A program made the position numbers and the translations under genes. This document shows positions 25,890 to 34,034 of a DNA stretch of 64,000 bases, one piece after another; position 1 is the first letter of the stretch; each line of letters begins with the position of its first letter. The notes under the pieces are model-generated. The model had not been told where the DNA came from and ran no database searches. It was given only the letters and a program-made list of their open reading frames with translations. Source of the stretch: UBA1926 sp002337215 (GTDB taxonomy: Bacteria; Planctomycetota; Phycisphaerae; Phycisphaerales; UBA1924); the NCBI GenBank assembly GCA_963973795.1, contig CAXBAF010000016.1, positions 1 to 64,000 on the forward strand, read 5' to 3'.

Positions 25890-26158
25890 ATGGCGTTTCT
25901 CGATCTCGACAGGTTCGATGCTCGTTCGGGAGCGAACACGGTACGGTCGATTTGTTCGACTCCCGCAGAAGCATGATACGGTCCGGTTCCACTGGGTTGC
26001 ACAGTCGCGCGGAGCAATCGAACGTGATTCTCACCGTTCAGGTCGTGGTAGAGTCGTCGGTCCGACGTTCACGGTGTATGTTCACTCAGTCGAAAACCTC
26101 GGCACAGATGTCGCGAAGACGTCGCAAAGCCGGGCGGTGGGCGGAGCAGCGGATCAGG

Positions 26159-26614
26159 ATGAGTTCGATCAAAGGAATTCAGCGCAGCGATCGTGCGGGC
26201 GTGCTGCTCGCGCTGCTCTTCTGCGCCGGGTTCGTGACCGCGGCGCCCGTGACGCGATCAGACTCGGATCTCTTCGATCATCTCGCGACAACGTTCCCGA
26301 TCGACGACTGGGTGATGCGAGCACGGGCGCGGTACGACACGCTCGAACGACTCGTTCCGCAGGAAAGCCCGCGTGTCCACGTGCCTCGGGCCGACTCGGT
26401 CGACAACCCGGAAAAGGCGTACTGGGGCGGGAATGTCTCGCGGTGCATCAGGCAGTTGCGTCGCGACGCCTGCCGGCCTGCGGTGGTGGGCGATCCGTGC
26501 GCCACGTACGGCAGAGACGCAGAGTCGAGGCCCGACCTCCCCGATCACTTGGGTGTGCGCACGTTCGTATCGCGCAGCTTCGGCCCGGGGTGGGGTGAAG
26601 AAATCGCGGACTAG
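26159..26614 (+). CDS. hypothetical exported protein
   Basis: About 151 aa from ATG 26159; in-frame ATGs at 26078 and 26108 would add a basic extension without a better ribosome site, so the start is uncertain. Residues about 10-30 are hydrophobic (AGVLLALLFCAGFVTAAP), consistent with a signal peptide or anchor. The remainder is polar with a few cysteines (CIRQLRRDAC, DPCATYG). I do not recognise the family. It ends in TAG that interlocks with the TAG of the convergent SIS gene (shared CTAG, 26611-26614). The reading frame is plausible but unsupported by homology. Confidence 0.5.
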   Translation: MSSIKGIQRSDRAGVLLALLFCAGFVTAAPVTRSDSDLFDHLATTFPIDDWVMRARARYDTLERLVPQESPRVHVPRADSVDNPEKAYWGGNVSRCIRQLRRDACRPAVVGDPCATYGRDAESRPDLPDHLGVRTFVSRSFGPGWGEEIAD

Positions 26615-27222
26615 CTCGCATCGGTCGGGGCATGATCGGACGCGTGACGCAGCCTGCGCTCGATTCCGAGCACCAGAGCGTGCAGCGCGAGCATGTGGAG
26701 TTCCTGGATCCGATCGGATGTGAGGCCGGGCGCGATCAGTTCGTGGGTCCCCAGCCCTTTGAGCACGCCGCCCCCCTTGCCGAGAAAGCAGACGACCTTC
26801 AGACCCGATTCGCCGGCGGCGTCCACCGCACGCAGGATATTGCGGCTGTTGCCGCTCGTCGAGAGGACGACCAGCGCGTCGCCGGGCCGTCCCAGCCCCC
26901 GGACCCACCGCGAGAACACATGCTCGAAGCCGTAGTCATTGGCAGTACAGGTGATGTGCCCGGGGTCGGTGCACGCGATCGCGGCGATCGGGGGGCGATC
27001 GTCGCGGAATCGGCCTGTGAGTTCCTCACAGAAGTGCATCGCGTCGGCCGCAGAGCCCCCGTTGCCGCACGCGAGGATCTTGCCGCCGTTCCGCAAGGCC
27101 TTCGCGAGTTCGTCGGCGATCCGCTCGAGCGTCGCGCCCGTCGCGGGTGTCGCGAACGCGCTGAGCGCATCCTGTGCGGCGGTCAGTTCTTCGAGCAGCG
27201 GTGCATCGGTCGTTGGAGGCAT
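26611..27222 (-). CDS. gmhA: phosphoheptose isomerase (SIS domain, GmhA-like)
   Basis: About 203 aa. SIS domain with the signatures ILACGNGGSAADAMHFCEELTGRF, the ALVVLSTSGNSRNI phosphate-binding loop, and a C-terminal helix HMLALHALV. The GGSAADAxHF(x)EEL pattern is that of sedoheptulose-7-phosphate isomerase, the first step of ADP-heptose synthesis for LPS core or glycoprotein sugars. The ATG at 27222 is preferred over GTG 27240 because TACCCT lies 5 nt upstream, matching the leaderless pattern seen elsewhere in the window. Metal ligand details cannot be verified from the text alone. Confidence 0.85.
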   Translation of the reverse strand: MPPTTDAPLLEELTAAQDALSAFATPATGATLERIADELAKALRNGGKILACGNGGSAADAMHFCEELTGRFRDDRPPIAAIACTDPGHITCTANDYGFEHVFSRWVRGLGRPGDALVVLSTSGNSRNILRAVDAAGESGLKVVCFLGKGGGVLKGLGTHELIAPGLTSDRIQELHMLALHALVLGIERRLRHASDHAPTDAS

Positions 27223-27227
27223 CGGTG

Positions 27228-27233
27228 AGGGTA
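27228..27233 (-). promoter_or_regulatory. TANNNT -10 element (TACCCT) for gmhA
   Basis: TACCCT on the minus strand is 5 nt before ATG 27222, immediately after the terminator of the upstream gene, so a new transcript would begin at the start codon. Confidence 0.45.
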
Positions 27234-27240
27234 TGCGCAC

Positions 27241-27269
27241 GAAAAAGCCCCCGGTCGGGATCGGGGGCT
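27241..27269 (-). terminator. Rho-independent terminator of the Cys-rich dockerin gene
   Basis: On the minus strand AGCCCCCG and CGGGGGCT form an 8-bp GC-rich stem with an 8-nt loop, followed by TTTTT. It lies 52 nt after the stop of the gene at 27321-28868. Confidence 0.85.
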
Positions 27270-27320
27270 CGGAGAGATGCCACGGGCCGCCTCGGCGGCG
27301 GATGGGCCCGGTTCTGGTTC

Positions 27321-28868
27321 CTAGGGGCAGCCGCCGGTGAACGCGGTAACGAATGCGCTGAGATCGGCGAGGTCGAACACCCCGCTCGGGTCGGCGATAT
27401 CCGCCAGCGGGTCCTGGCTCATGAAGGCGGTGACAAACGCGCCGATATCGGCAAGATCGAGCACGTCAAACGGCGCGGCGATGTCCGCCGCGTTGCAGCC
27501 CGAGGGCCCCTCGCAGGCGTCGAACTCGCCGTTATTGTTCGCGTCCTCGCAGATTGTGCCGACGCCGCCCCATTCGCCGCCCACGTCGCCGCAATCGCCC
27601 TCGGTCAGTTCAAGGCAGAAACCGTTCTGGAAGCAGCACGAGCCGGTCGGTTCGGGGCAGCTCACATCGCCGCAGTTGGTCCCGTCGCCCTGGAAGACAC
27701 CGTTCATGGCGGCGCAGTCCTCTGGGCTGAGCCCATCGGCGCAGGACCCGTCGGGAAGACAGCACGCACCCTCGGGGAAGCAGACGGTTGTCTCGCAGGT
27801 CGTGCCGATGCCGCCCGGGACGCCCCCGGCGTTCATGCAGTCCTCGGGATCGAGGTTGAGGCACCCGCCGGAGGTCTCAAAGCAGCAGGCCTGCGGGGGG
27901 ATCTCGCAGACGACATTCTCGCAGACGGTGCCGTCGCCCTGAAACGCACCGCCGTTCGCGATGCAGTTCTCCTGGGCGTCAAGCACGCAGGATCCGTCGG
28001 GCAGGCAGCACGCGCCGACGCCGGGTGTGCACGAGAGGCTCGTCCATGTCGATGAGAGCGCCCAGTCGCCCGAGGGCGTGCAGAGGCCGAGCTGGCTGAA
28101 CCGCGACCATCCGGGGTTGCAGCCGAAGGGTCCGCAGTTTACGGCGAAGAGCCAGTTGTTGGTTGCGTTGTTGAGCCCGTTGGTGTCGGTCGCAGGGAAC
28201 GCGTTGGACGCCGACGGGGGCGCGGTGAAGCAGGGGTTCTGCGTCTGGTTGTTATGGTCGTCGATGCGGAACCCGATCGAGAACGTCGCGGTCCCGTTGT
28301 TCTGGACGATGATCTGCTCGGGATCGCCCGGATCGACCGAGACCTCGAGCAGCGTCGCGTTGTTGCCCGGGGGCATGATGAGATTCGGGAGGATCACGTC
28401 GTCGCTTGAGAACTGGGCGACGATCGACCCGCTCTGCGGCGTACCTTCCCACACGAACACGGTGTACCGCGTCGTCGTCGTGACGTTCGTGTTCGACGTG
28501 ACAAACAGGCCCTGGACGGTATCGATCCGGATCGGGAAGTCCGACGCGTTGACGGTGTATGAGGCCGCCATGATCTCCTGCTCGGCGAACCCCGCCTGGG
28601 CGGTCCACTGGGTGTCGTCAAACGCGTTGGAGAGATAGCTGCTGGTCTGCTGGCAACCGCGGAGCTGCTGGCCTTCCGAAGAGGGGACATCCTCGCCCCA
28701 GAGGTTCCGGGCGAGGGTCGGCGTCCGGCTCGGCCGCAGGGTGACTTCTTGGAGCCGAGTCGGCGCGGCGTCGGACGATCCGGTCGCAACGGTATTTGTC
28801 TCCGCCGCCGAGACTTGGCCGCTCGCAATCAGGAGCGCAGCGGACGCGATGGTCTTGATGATTCGCAT
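27321..28868 (-). CDS. secreted Cys-rich-repeat protein with GC-type dockerin
   Basis: About 515 aa. The ATG at 28868 has GAGGGA upstream and begins a clear signal peptide (MRIIKTIASAALL..., cut near VSA-A); the longer frame to 29066 lacks signal features. An N-terminal beta-rich domain (about 70-300) is followed by four repeats of about 40 residues of the form CCLPDGSC...C...GGxFQGDGTxC...C (about 310-445). A GC-type dockerin closes the protein (GCNAADIAAPFDVLDLADI...GCP). The repeats are frequent in planctomycete exported proteins and likely held by disulfides. Function unknown. Its own terminator follows. Confidence 0.85.
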   Translation of the reverse strand: MRIIKTIASAALLIASGQVSAAETNTVATGSSDAAPTRLQEVTLRPSRTPTLARNLWGEDVPSSEGQQLRGCQQTSSYLSNAFDDTQWTAQAGFAEQEIMAASYTVNASDFPIRIDTVQGLFVTSNTNVTTTTRYTVFVWEGTPQSGSIVAQFSSDDVILPNLIMPPGNNATLLEVSVDPGDPEQIIVQNNGTATFSIGFRIDDHNNQTQNPCFTAPPSASNAFPATDTNGLNNATNNWLFAVNCGPFGCNPGWSRFSQLGLCTPSGDWALSSTWTSLSCTPGVGACCLPDGSCVLDAQENCIANGGAFQGDGTVCENVVCEIPPQACCFETSGGCLNLDPEDCMNAGGVPGGIGTTCETTVCFPEGACCLPDGSCADGLSPEDCAAMNGVFQGDGTNCGDVSCPEPTGSCCFQNGFCLELTEGDCGDVGGEWGGVGTICEDANNNGEFDACEGPSGCNAADIAAPFDVLDLADIGAFVTAFMSQDPLADIADPSGVFDLADLSAFVTAFTGGCP

Positions 28869-29257
28869 GGATTCCCTCTCTGAACTTCTCGGCTTGGGCG
28901 TTTCGCCCGAGCCACGATCGCCACCGTCGGTGCCGGGGTGGCGTTGCACTATCCCAGATTTTCTATCCGATGCCAAATCGATGATCGAATCGCCAAGGCG
29001 GCACGCGGTCAGCCACCGTGGGCATCGATATTCTCGGAACTGATTCGAAACAGACCGCCTGCTCACTCCAACGGGCCAAACGCCGGCAAATCACGCGTTG
29101 CCCACCCCGATACGCACAGAAATCCGGGTGGGTTCTCGCGGGGACGGCGCCGAGTTCCCGCAAGGTCTCTGATCGCGCTCGAGCCAGCTTTCTGAGCCAG
29201 CACTCGGATTGGCCCCGCGTCTGTTCAAACTGCTCACATGCATCAGGCCGCCCCCGG
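28869..29257. other. intergenic region between divergent genes
   Basis: About 390 bp without a supported gene. It must hold the promoter and leader of the minus-strand dockerin gene. I see no RNA gene, terminator or repeat. Confidence 0.4.
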
Positions 29258-29263
29258 TAGCAT
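29258..29263 (+). promoter_or_regulatory. TANNNT -10 element (TAGCAT) for the Nramp-like gene
   Basis: TAGCAT lies 6 nt before the GTG start at 29270 with no Shine-Dalgarno. Confidence 0.4.
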
Positions 29264-29269
29264 GCCCGC

Positions 29270-30619
29270 GTGGAAGCGTCGTGCCATGAGCCGGGGGTGG
29301 AAGAACCGCAGATTGGCGCCGTATCCCGTTGCGTCAAGGCATTGGGACCCGGGATCCTGTTCGCCGGTGCCGCGATCGGGGTAAGCCATCTCGTCCAAGC
29401 CACGCGGGCCGGTGCCGTGTACGGCCTGTCCCTCATCGGCCTCGTCCTGCTCGCCCACGCCATGAAACTCCCCGCGATGCTGTTCGGCCCGCGCTACGCG
29501 GCGGCGACCGGGACCTCGCTCCTCCAGGGCTACCGCCGGCAGGGCACGCACGCGATTATCGCGTTCTCGATCATCACGCTCGGAACCATGTTCACGATCC
29601 AGGCGGCAGTCACCCTCGTCACCGCGGCGATCGTGCAGGGGGTCCTGATCGGCCCCGTGCTCGGTCTGGATCTTCCGCTCTGGGTGGTGTCCGCGGGCGT
29701 TCTCGGTCTCTGTGCGATGCTGATCGGCGTCGGCGGCTTCGGCTGGCTCGACGGCGTACTCAAGGTGCTCATGGGCATTATGGCAATCACCACCTTCGTC
29801 GCCGCCGGGCTCGCCCTCCCCGGTCTGCTCGAACAAGGCCTGCCGGTGCTTCCGTCGATCCCGAACGACGCAGCATCCAGGGCGGCCCTGATCGCGTTCG
29901 TTGTCGCCCTCGCCGGATGGATGCCCGCCCCGCTCGATATCTCCGTCTGGCACTCGCTCTGGACGCTCGCCCGCGAGAAGCAGACGCACCACGCCCCGAC
30001 ACGACGCGAGGCCGGGTTCGACTTCGGAGTCGGCTACGCGCTCTGCGTGCTGCTCGCGCTCGGGTTCCTCGTCCTCGGAGCCGCGGAGATGCACGGGTCG
30101 GATGTCGCCCCGGCGGCCTCGTCGAGCGCCTTCGCGACCCAGCTCATCGATCTCTACACCGCGTCGTTCGGCGCGTGGGTCCGCCCGATCATCGCGGCCT
30201 GCGCCATCGCGGTGATGTTCTCAACGACACTCACGGTACTCGACGCCCTACCCCGGACGATCGTCGTTCTCGCCCGACGCTTCGCGACCGACGAACTGAA
30301 GCAGGACCCGGACCGTCCCACGCGGGAGCTCTGCCGGACGCGGGGCTACTGGGCGGCGCTGCTCATCATCGTCGGCGGAGCGCTCTGGATCATCGCGGGG
30401 GTGGGCGGGGCAGGGTTCCGAAGCCTCATCGATCTTGCGACCACCCTGAGTTTTCTCGGCACGCCCCTCCTCGCGTGGTTCAATCACCGCGCGATAACCG
30501 GCCCCGAGATCAGGACCGCCGATCGGCCGGGCGCGGCTATGCGGCTCTGGAGTTGGGCGGGCATCGTGTTCTGGGCGGTCTTCGCGGGCGTCTATCTTTG
30601 GACGCGGGCGACCGGGTGA
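29270..30619 (+). CDS. Nramp-like (NRAMP superfamily) membrane transporter
   Basis: 449 aa with 10-11 hydrophobic helices. The first helix region reads GPGILFAGAAIGVSHLVQATRAGA, the place where metal-transporting Nramp proteins have GPGLLVA...DPGN; the DPGN metal-binding motif is absent. This matches the divergent NRAMP-related group found in planctomycetes and other phyla whose substrate is uncertain. Helix 6 has GWMPAPLDISVWHS in the position of the MPH motif of classical members. GTG 29270 is used, supported by the upstream TAGCAT; GTG 29297 is an alternative. It is likely an inner-membrane cation or small-solute symporter. Confidence 0.75.
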   Translation: MEASCHEPGVEEPQIGAVSRCVKALGPGILFAGAAIGVSHLVQATRAGAVYGLSLIGLVLLAHAMKLPAMLFGPRYAAATGTSLLQGYRRQGTHAIIAFSIITLGTMFTIQAAVTLVTAAIVQGVLIGPVLGLDLPLWVVSAGVLGLCAMLIGVGGFGWLDGVLKVLMGIMAITTFVAAGLALPGLLEQGLPVLPSIPNDAASRAALIAFVVALAGWMPAPLDISVWHSLWTLAREKQTHHAPTRREAGFDFGVGYALCVLLALGFLVLGAAEMHGSDVAPAASSSAFATQLIDLYTASFGAWVRPIIAACAIAVMFSTTLTVLDALPRTIVVLARRFATDELKQDPDRPTRELCRTRGYWAALLIIVGGALWIIAGVGGAGFRSLIDLATTLSFLGTPLLAWFNHRAITGPEIRTADRPGAAMRLWSWAGIVFWAVFAGVYLWTRATG

Positions 30620-30679
30620 GCGTTCGATTCCGTTTCGCCGATCTGTGCGTGCGGGGAACAAAATTCAGGAAAACAGCCG

Positions 30680-31006
30680 ATGAGCGAGTTCCACTACAGC
30701 GTGACGGCGACACTCCCAGACGAAGCAACCGCGGGGCGGTTTATCGCCTGGCTCGCCGAAGGGCATATCGCCGATGTCGTCCGCGCGGGGGCGCTCCGGG
30801 GTCGGCTGATCCGGTTGGACGCCGACGAACCCGGCGCGATCCGGGTCGAAGCGCAATACGCCTTCGCGGACCGGCGAGCGTACGTCGCCTACTGCGATGG
30901 GCCCGCCGTGGCGCTCCGCGCCGAGGGGATCGAGAAATTCGGCGACGCGGGTGTCCAGTTCGAGCGACGAACAGGCGAGGTGCTTGTTTCGATCGCGGAT
31001 TCGTGA
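30680..31006 (+). CDS. DUF4286-family protein
   Basis: 108 aa, AGGA about 9 nt before the ATG. A small alpha/beta protein: VTATLPDEATAGRFIAWLAEGHIADVV, then RVEAQYAFADRRAYVAYCDGPAVALRAEGIEKF, typical of DUF4286, a ferredoxin-like fold of unknown function. No membrane segment or signal. It may be co-transcribed with the Nramp-like gene 60 nt upstream. Confidence 0.7.
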   Translation: MSEFHYSVTATLPDEATAGRFIAWLAEGHIADVVRAGALRGRLIRLDADEPGAIRVEAQYAFADRRAYVAYCDGPAVALRAEGIEKFGDAGVQFERRTGEVLVSIADS

Positions 31007-31086
31007 TCTACTGGGCTCAAGCCGACTCGGGGTCATCTCGGATCGGGCACTTGGCTCGGCCTGCTCGGCGGGCGGGAAAGGACACC

Positions 31087-31461
31087 ATGAGCGATGGCCC
31101 TGTCACCGTTTTTCGAAGCACCAACGAGGCCGTCTACCAGCCCCTCGTCGCGGCGATGAACAACGCCGGCATCCGAGCCCGCGCGATGGACACCGCTCAG
31201 GCAGGGCTGCGGTGGGACGTGCAGGTCATCTCTCCCGTCGAGGTCTGGGTGCCCGCCGACGACGTCGCCGCCGCCCATCTCTTCATCGCGGAACACTTTG
31301 TCGATCACCCGGGTGGGGCCGAGGCGTTCGGCTGGACCGGGCCCGACCATCGAACGGACCGAAACTCCGGCGTGTACCGCGTGTTCTATCTCGTCGCGAG
31401 CGCGGCGATGTTGATCGCGGGCATCGCGATAGTCGTAAGCCGGTTGGCAACGCGCGTCTGA
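31087..31461 (+). CDS. DUF2007-like protein with C-terminal membrane helix
   Basis: 124 aa, AAGGA before the ATG. Residues about 5-70 resemble DUF2007 (putative signal-transducing domain; pattern VxVFRSTNEAVYQPLVAAMNNAGI...VWVPADDVAAAHLFIAEH). One membrane helix at about 98-120 anchors it. Role unknown. It lies 80 nt after the DUF4286 gene in the same direction. Confidence 0.65.
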   Translation: MSDGPVTVFRSTNEAVYQPLVAAMNNAGIRARAMDTAQAGLRWDVQVISPVEVWVPADDVAAAHLFIAEHFVDHPGGAEAFGWTGPDHRTDRNSGVYRVFYLVASAAMLIAGIAIVVSRLATRV

Positions 31462-31485
31462 CGGCGGGACCCGCCCTTCGCTGCA

Positions 31486-31491
31486 TATCCT
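31486..31491 (+). promoter_or_regulatory. TANNNT -10 element (TATCCT) for gcvT
   Basis: TATCCT ends 6 nt before ATG 31498 with no Shine-Dalgarno between. Confidence 0.45.
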
Positions 31492-31497
31492 GTGGTC

Positions 31498-32637
31498 ATG
31501 ACCACAACCGCCCTCCACAAAAGCCCCATCCACGAGTTCCACGAGTCCCAGAATGCCCAGATGGTGGACTTCGCCGGCTGGGAGATGCCGATCAAGTACG
31601 CCGGCATCGTCGCCGAGCACAACCAGGTCCGCAACTCGGCCGGCATGTTCGACGTCAGCCACATGGGCCGGCTCGAGATCAAGGGCCTCCACGCCAAAAG
31701 GCTCCTTGAGCACACCTGCACCCGCGTCGTTGGCTCGATGCAGGAAGGCCAGTGCCGATACTCGTTCATGTGCAACCCGCACGGCGGTGTGCTCGACGAC
31801 GTCATCGTCATGCGGATGGACGACGACGAGTTCCTGGTCGTCGTCAACGCGTCCAACCGCGAGAAGATCATCACCCATCTGGGCGAGGTCGTCGCCCGCC
31901 GGGAGTTCAAGGTCACCGTCACCGACAAGACCTTCAAGACCGCGATGCTCGCAGCCCAGGGCCCCAGGGTGATGGAGCTGATCTCGGGAGTCAGCAAAGA
32001 GATCCCGACGCTCAAGAAGTTCCGGTTCCTCACCAAGAACCTGCTCGTTCTCAAGCTCGTCGTGAGCCGAACGGGCTACACCGGTGAAGACGGTGTCGAG
32101 GTCATCCTCCCCGCCTCGGGTGTCAACATGGCGATGAAGCTCCTGATGAAGGACATCGATCCGAACGCCGACGACGCCCCGATGAAGCCCGCGGGGCTCG
32201 GTGCCCGCGACACGCTCCGTCTGGAAGCCGGCATGCCCCTCTACGGCCACGAGCTCGGGGAAGATATCTCCGCCCTCGCCTGCGGCTTCAACTTTGCCAT
32301 CGCCCTCAACAAGAACGAAGAGGAGCACGGCGAGACGTTCATCGGCCAGGACGCACTGCAGAAGATCGCCGACGCCGGCGGCCCCGAACTCACCCTCGTC
32401 GGCCTTGAGATCGATGGCAAGCGGACCGCCCGCCAGGGGATGCCTGTCCTCGATGGTTCGGGTGAAAAAATCGGCGACGTCACCAGCGGGTGCATGAGCC
32501 CCACGCTCGGCAAATCGATCGCGATGGCGTACGTGCGCACGGGAGCGCTCGAAGACGGCGCGGTGTGTGTGGTCGACGCGGGCCGGGCACAACTCGAAGC
32601 CAAACGCGTGCCGCTGCCGTTCTACAAGCGATCGTGA
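31498..32637 (+). CDS. gcvT: aminomethyltransferase, glycine cleavage system T protein
   Basis: 379 aa. The ATG at 31498 is preferred to GTG 31492. GcvT motifs: VDFAGWEMPIKY, FDVSHMGRLEI, NASNREKI, SRTGYTGEDGVEV and the GLGARDTLRLEAGMPLYGHEL signature for folate binding. In complex with GcvP, GcvH and Lpd it passes the aminomethyl carbon of glycine to tetrahydrofolate. The other subunits are not in the window. Leaderless expression is likely. Confidence 0.93.
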   Translation: MTTTALHKSPIHEFHESQNAQMVDFAGWEMPIKYAGIVAEHNQVRNSAGMFDVSHMGRLEIKGLHAKRLLEHTCTRVVGSMQEGQCRYSFMCNPHGGVLDDVIVMRMDDDEFLVVVNASNREKIITHLGEVVARREFKVTVTDKTFKTAMLAAQGPRVMELISGVSKEIPTLKKFRFLTKNLLVLKLVVSRTGYTGEDGVEVILPASGVNMAMKLLMKDIDPNADDAPMKPAGLGARDTLRLEAGMPLYGHELGEDISALACGFNFAIALNKNEEEHGETFIGQDALQKIADAGGPELTLVGLEIDGKRTARQGMPVLDGSGEKIGDVTSGCMSPTLGKSIAMAYVRTGALEDGAVCVVDAGRAQLEAKRVPLPFYKRS

Positions 32638-32652
32638 GCCGCCCCGGTTCGG

Positions 32653-33225
32653 TCAGTGTCGCCCGGATCGCTTGACCCGATCGGCTCGCTTCGCCTGAAT
32701 CCGCAGCTTCTTCTCCCGCACCGCGTGGTCATCGAAGGTGCCTGTCCGCAAGCCCCAGATCGTGTGGAGCGTCCGCGTCACCGCGAGCCCAGCGGGGTAC
32801 GCGATCAGGACCGCCCACGCCGGGTGGAGGCCCACACGCTGCAGCCACTCGGTCCCGACGACCGCGATGAGGTAATAGAGCGGGCTCAGCACCGCCCGCT
32901 CGAGCTGCACGCGAGCGGTGTCCTCGAGGTGGGGCGGCGCGGCCGCGCCCAGTTCCATCTGCTCCTTCGTGGTCTTCCCGTCCACGGGCCGCCAGTGGTT
33001 CGCGATCCAGTGCAGCCCCGCGAAGATCGTAACATCGAGGATCAGATCAGCGACCAGCGAGAACGCGGTGTAGCCCCAGGTGGGCCAGTGCTGTGCGAAG
33101 GGGTGCTTGATGAGCCAGATGAGACCGACGACGATCGCCGTCGACCCCAGGCCTGCGGCGATCACGTTCGCGTTGATGTTGATCACACGCTTGCGCTGGT
33201 AGAGGCGAAAGAGTCGGCCCGGCAT
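32653..33225 (-). CDS. conserved integral membrane protein of unknown function
   Basis: 190 aa from ATG 33225, supported by TAGCAT 5 nt upstream. Three to four hydrophobic helices (about 20-38, 48-68, 110-128, 135-155) and a basic C-terminal tail (KKLRIQAKRADRVKRSGRH). I do not recognise the family. It converges with gcvT 15 nt apart and lies 8 nt downstream of the DNA methyltransferase gene on the same strand, so the two may be co-transcribed. Confidence 0.6.
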   Translation of the reverse strand: MPGRLFRLYQRKRVININANVIAAGLGSTAIVVGLIWLIKHPFAQHWPTWGYTAFSLVADLILDVTIFAGLHWIANHWRPVDGKTTKEQMELGAAAPPHLEDTARVQLERAVLSPLYYLIAVVGTEWLQRVGLHPAWAVLIAYPAGLAVTRTLHTIWGLRTGTFDDHAVREKKLRIQAKRADRVKRSGRH

Positions 33226-33230
33226 CGAGG

Positions 33231-33236
33231 ATGCTA
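33231..33236 (-). promoter_or_regulatory. TANNNT -10 element (TAGCAT) for the membrane protein gene
   Basis: TAGCAT on the minus strand is 5 nt before ATG 33225; it lies over the 3' end of the methyltransferase gene. Confidence 0.4.
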
Positions 33237-34034
33237 TCCCCCCGCCCGGGGGTGCCGAACCGCACCGAGCCGACCGTTTGCGATCGCGACGGCATCGGGG
33301 TTTCGGTCGCACCCGAACCCGAGCCGCTTGGCCGCCGTTGCCGCGACCAGCGTCGTCCCCGACCCGCAGCACGGGTCGACGACCGTCCCGTTCTCAGGGC
33401 AGCAGGCGCGCACAAGCACGTCCAGCAGCGCGAGCGGCTTCTGGGTCGGGTAGCCCGACCGCTCGCTCGCCATGTTGTTGATCGCCGGGATATCGAGCAC
33501 GTCCGTGGCTTTCTTGAGCTCGCCCTTCATCCGGTTGCTCGTCGCGGGGACCATGGGCGGGTCAAAGTAGTAGCGGTCGGGGTCGAGCGCGTAAAACAGG
33601 ATGTCGTCGTGCTTACGCGCGAAGCGGCGGGGGGACGACCCGCCGAGCCCATACGACCAGATCAGGTGGTTCACGAACCGGTCGGGGCCCAGCAGTTCGT
33701 CGAGCAGCAGCCGGGCGTGGTGGCTCGTGCGCCAATCGACGTGCAGCAGGACCGCGCCGGTCGGTTTCATCGCCGGCAGCGTCGCGACGAAGCGATCACG
33801 GAGCCAGCCCACCCAATCCGCTGTGGTCGAGAACGTGTCCTCATACGAGGGCGCCGATCCCCCTGCGTTCGTGCGCGATCGGCCCCGCTGGGTCTTCCCG
33901 GTGTTGAACGGCGGGTCGGCGTAGAGCAGGTCGATCGATCCGGGCGTGAGCGTGCGCACGAACGACAACCAGTCGTCGAGGACAACGGTGCCGGTCTCGG
34001 TGGTTTCAGCCGCAGGGCGAGCCGGTGAGGGCAT
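33234..34034 (-). CDS. DNA N6-adenine/N4-cytosine methyltransferase
   Basis: About 266 aa from ATG 34034; TACCCT lies 6 nt upstream, whereas TTG 34049 has no support. Motif IV is YADPPFN (38-44) and motif I near the C-terminus is VDPCCGSGTT, so the order is the beta-class arrangement. YPTQKPLALLDVLV is motif X-like. It methylates adenine N6 (or cytosine N4) in DNA. No restriction endonuclease gene is adjacent, so it is probably a solitary methyltransferase. Its start overlaps the 3' end of the CRTAC1-type gene by 29 bp. Confidence 0.85.
   Translation of the reverse strand: MPSPARPAAETTETGTVVLDDWLSFVRTLTPGSIDLLYADPPFNTGKTQRGRSRTNAGGSAPSYEDTFSTTADWVGWLRDRFVATLPAMKPTGAVLLHVDWRTSHHARLLLDELLGPDRFVNHLIWSYGLGGSSPRRFARKHDDILFYALDPDRYYFDPPMVPATSNRMKGELKKATDVLDIPAINNMASERSGYPTQKPLALLDVLVRACCPENGTVVDPCCGSGTTLVAATAAKRLGFGCDRNPDAVAIANGRLGAVRHPRAGG

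Noticed and set aside
22788..25976. A 1062-codon plus-strand open frame
   Set aside because: It runs antisense through gabD, the DUF1080 gene and hmgA, all of which have conserved catalytic residues on the minus strand.
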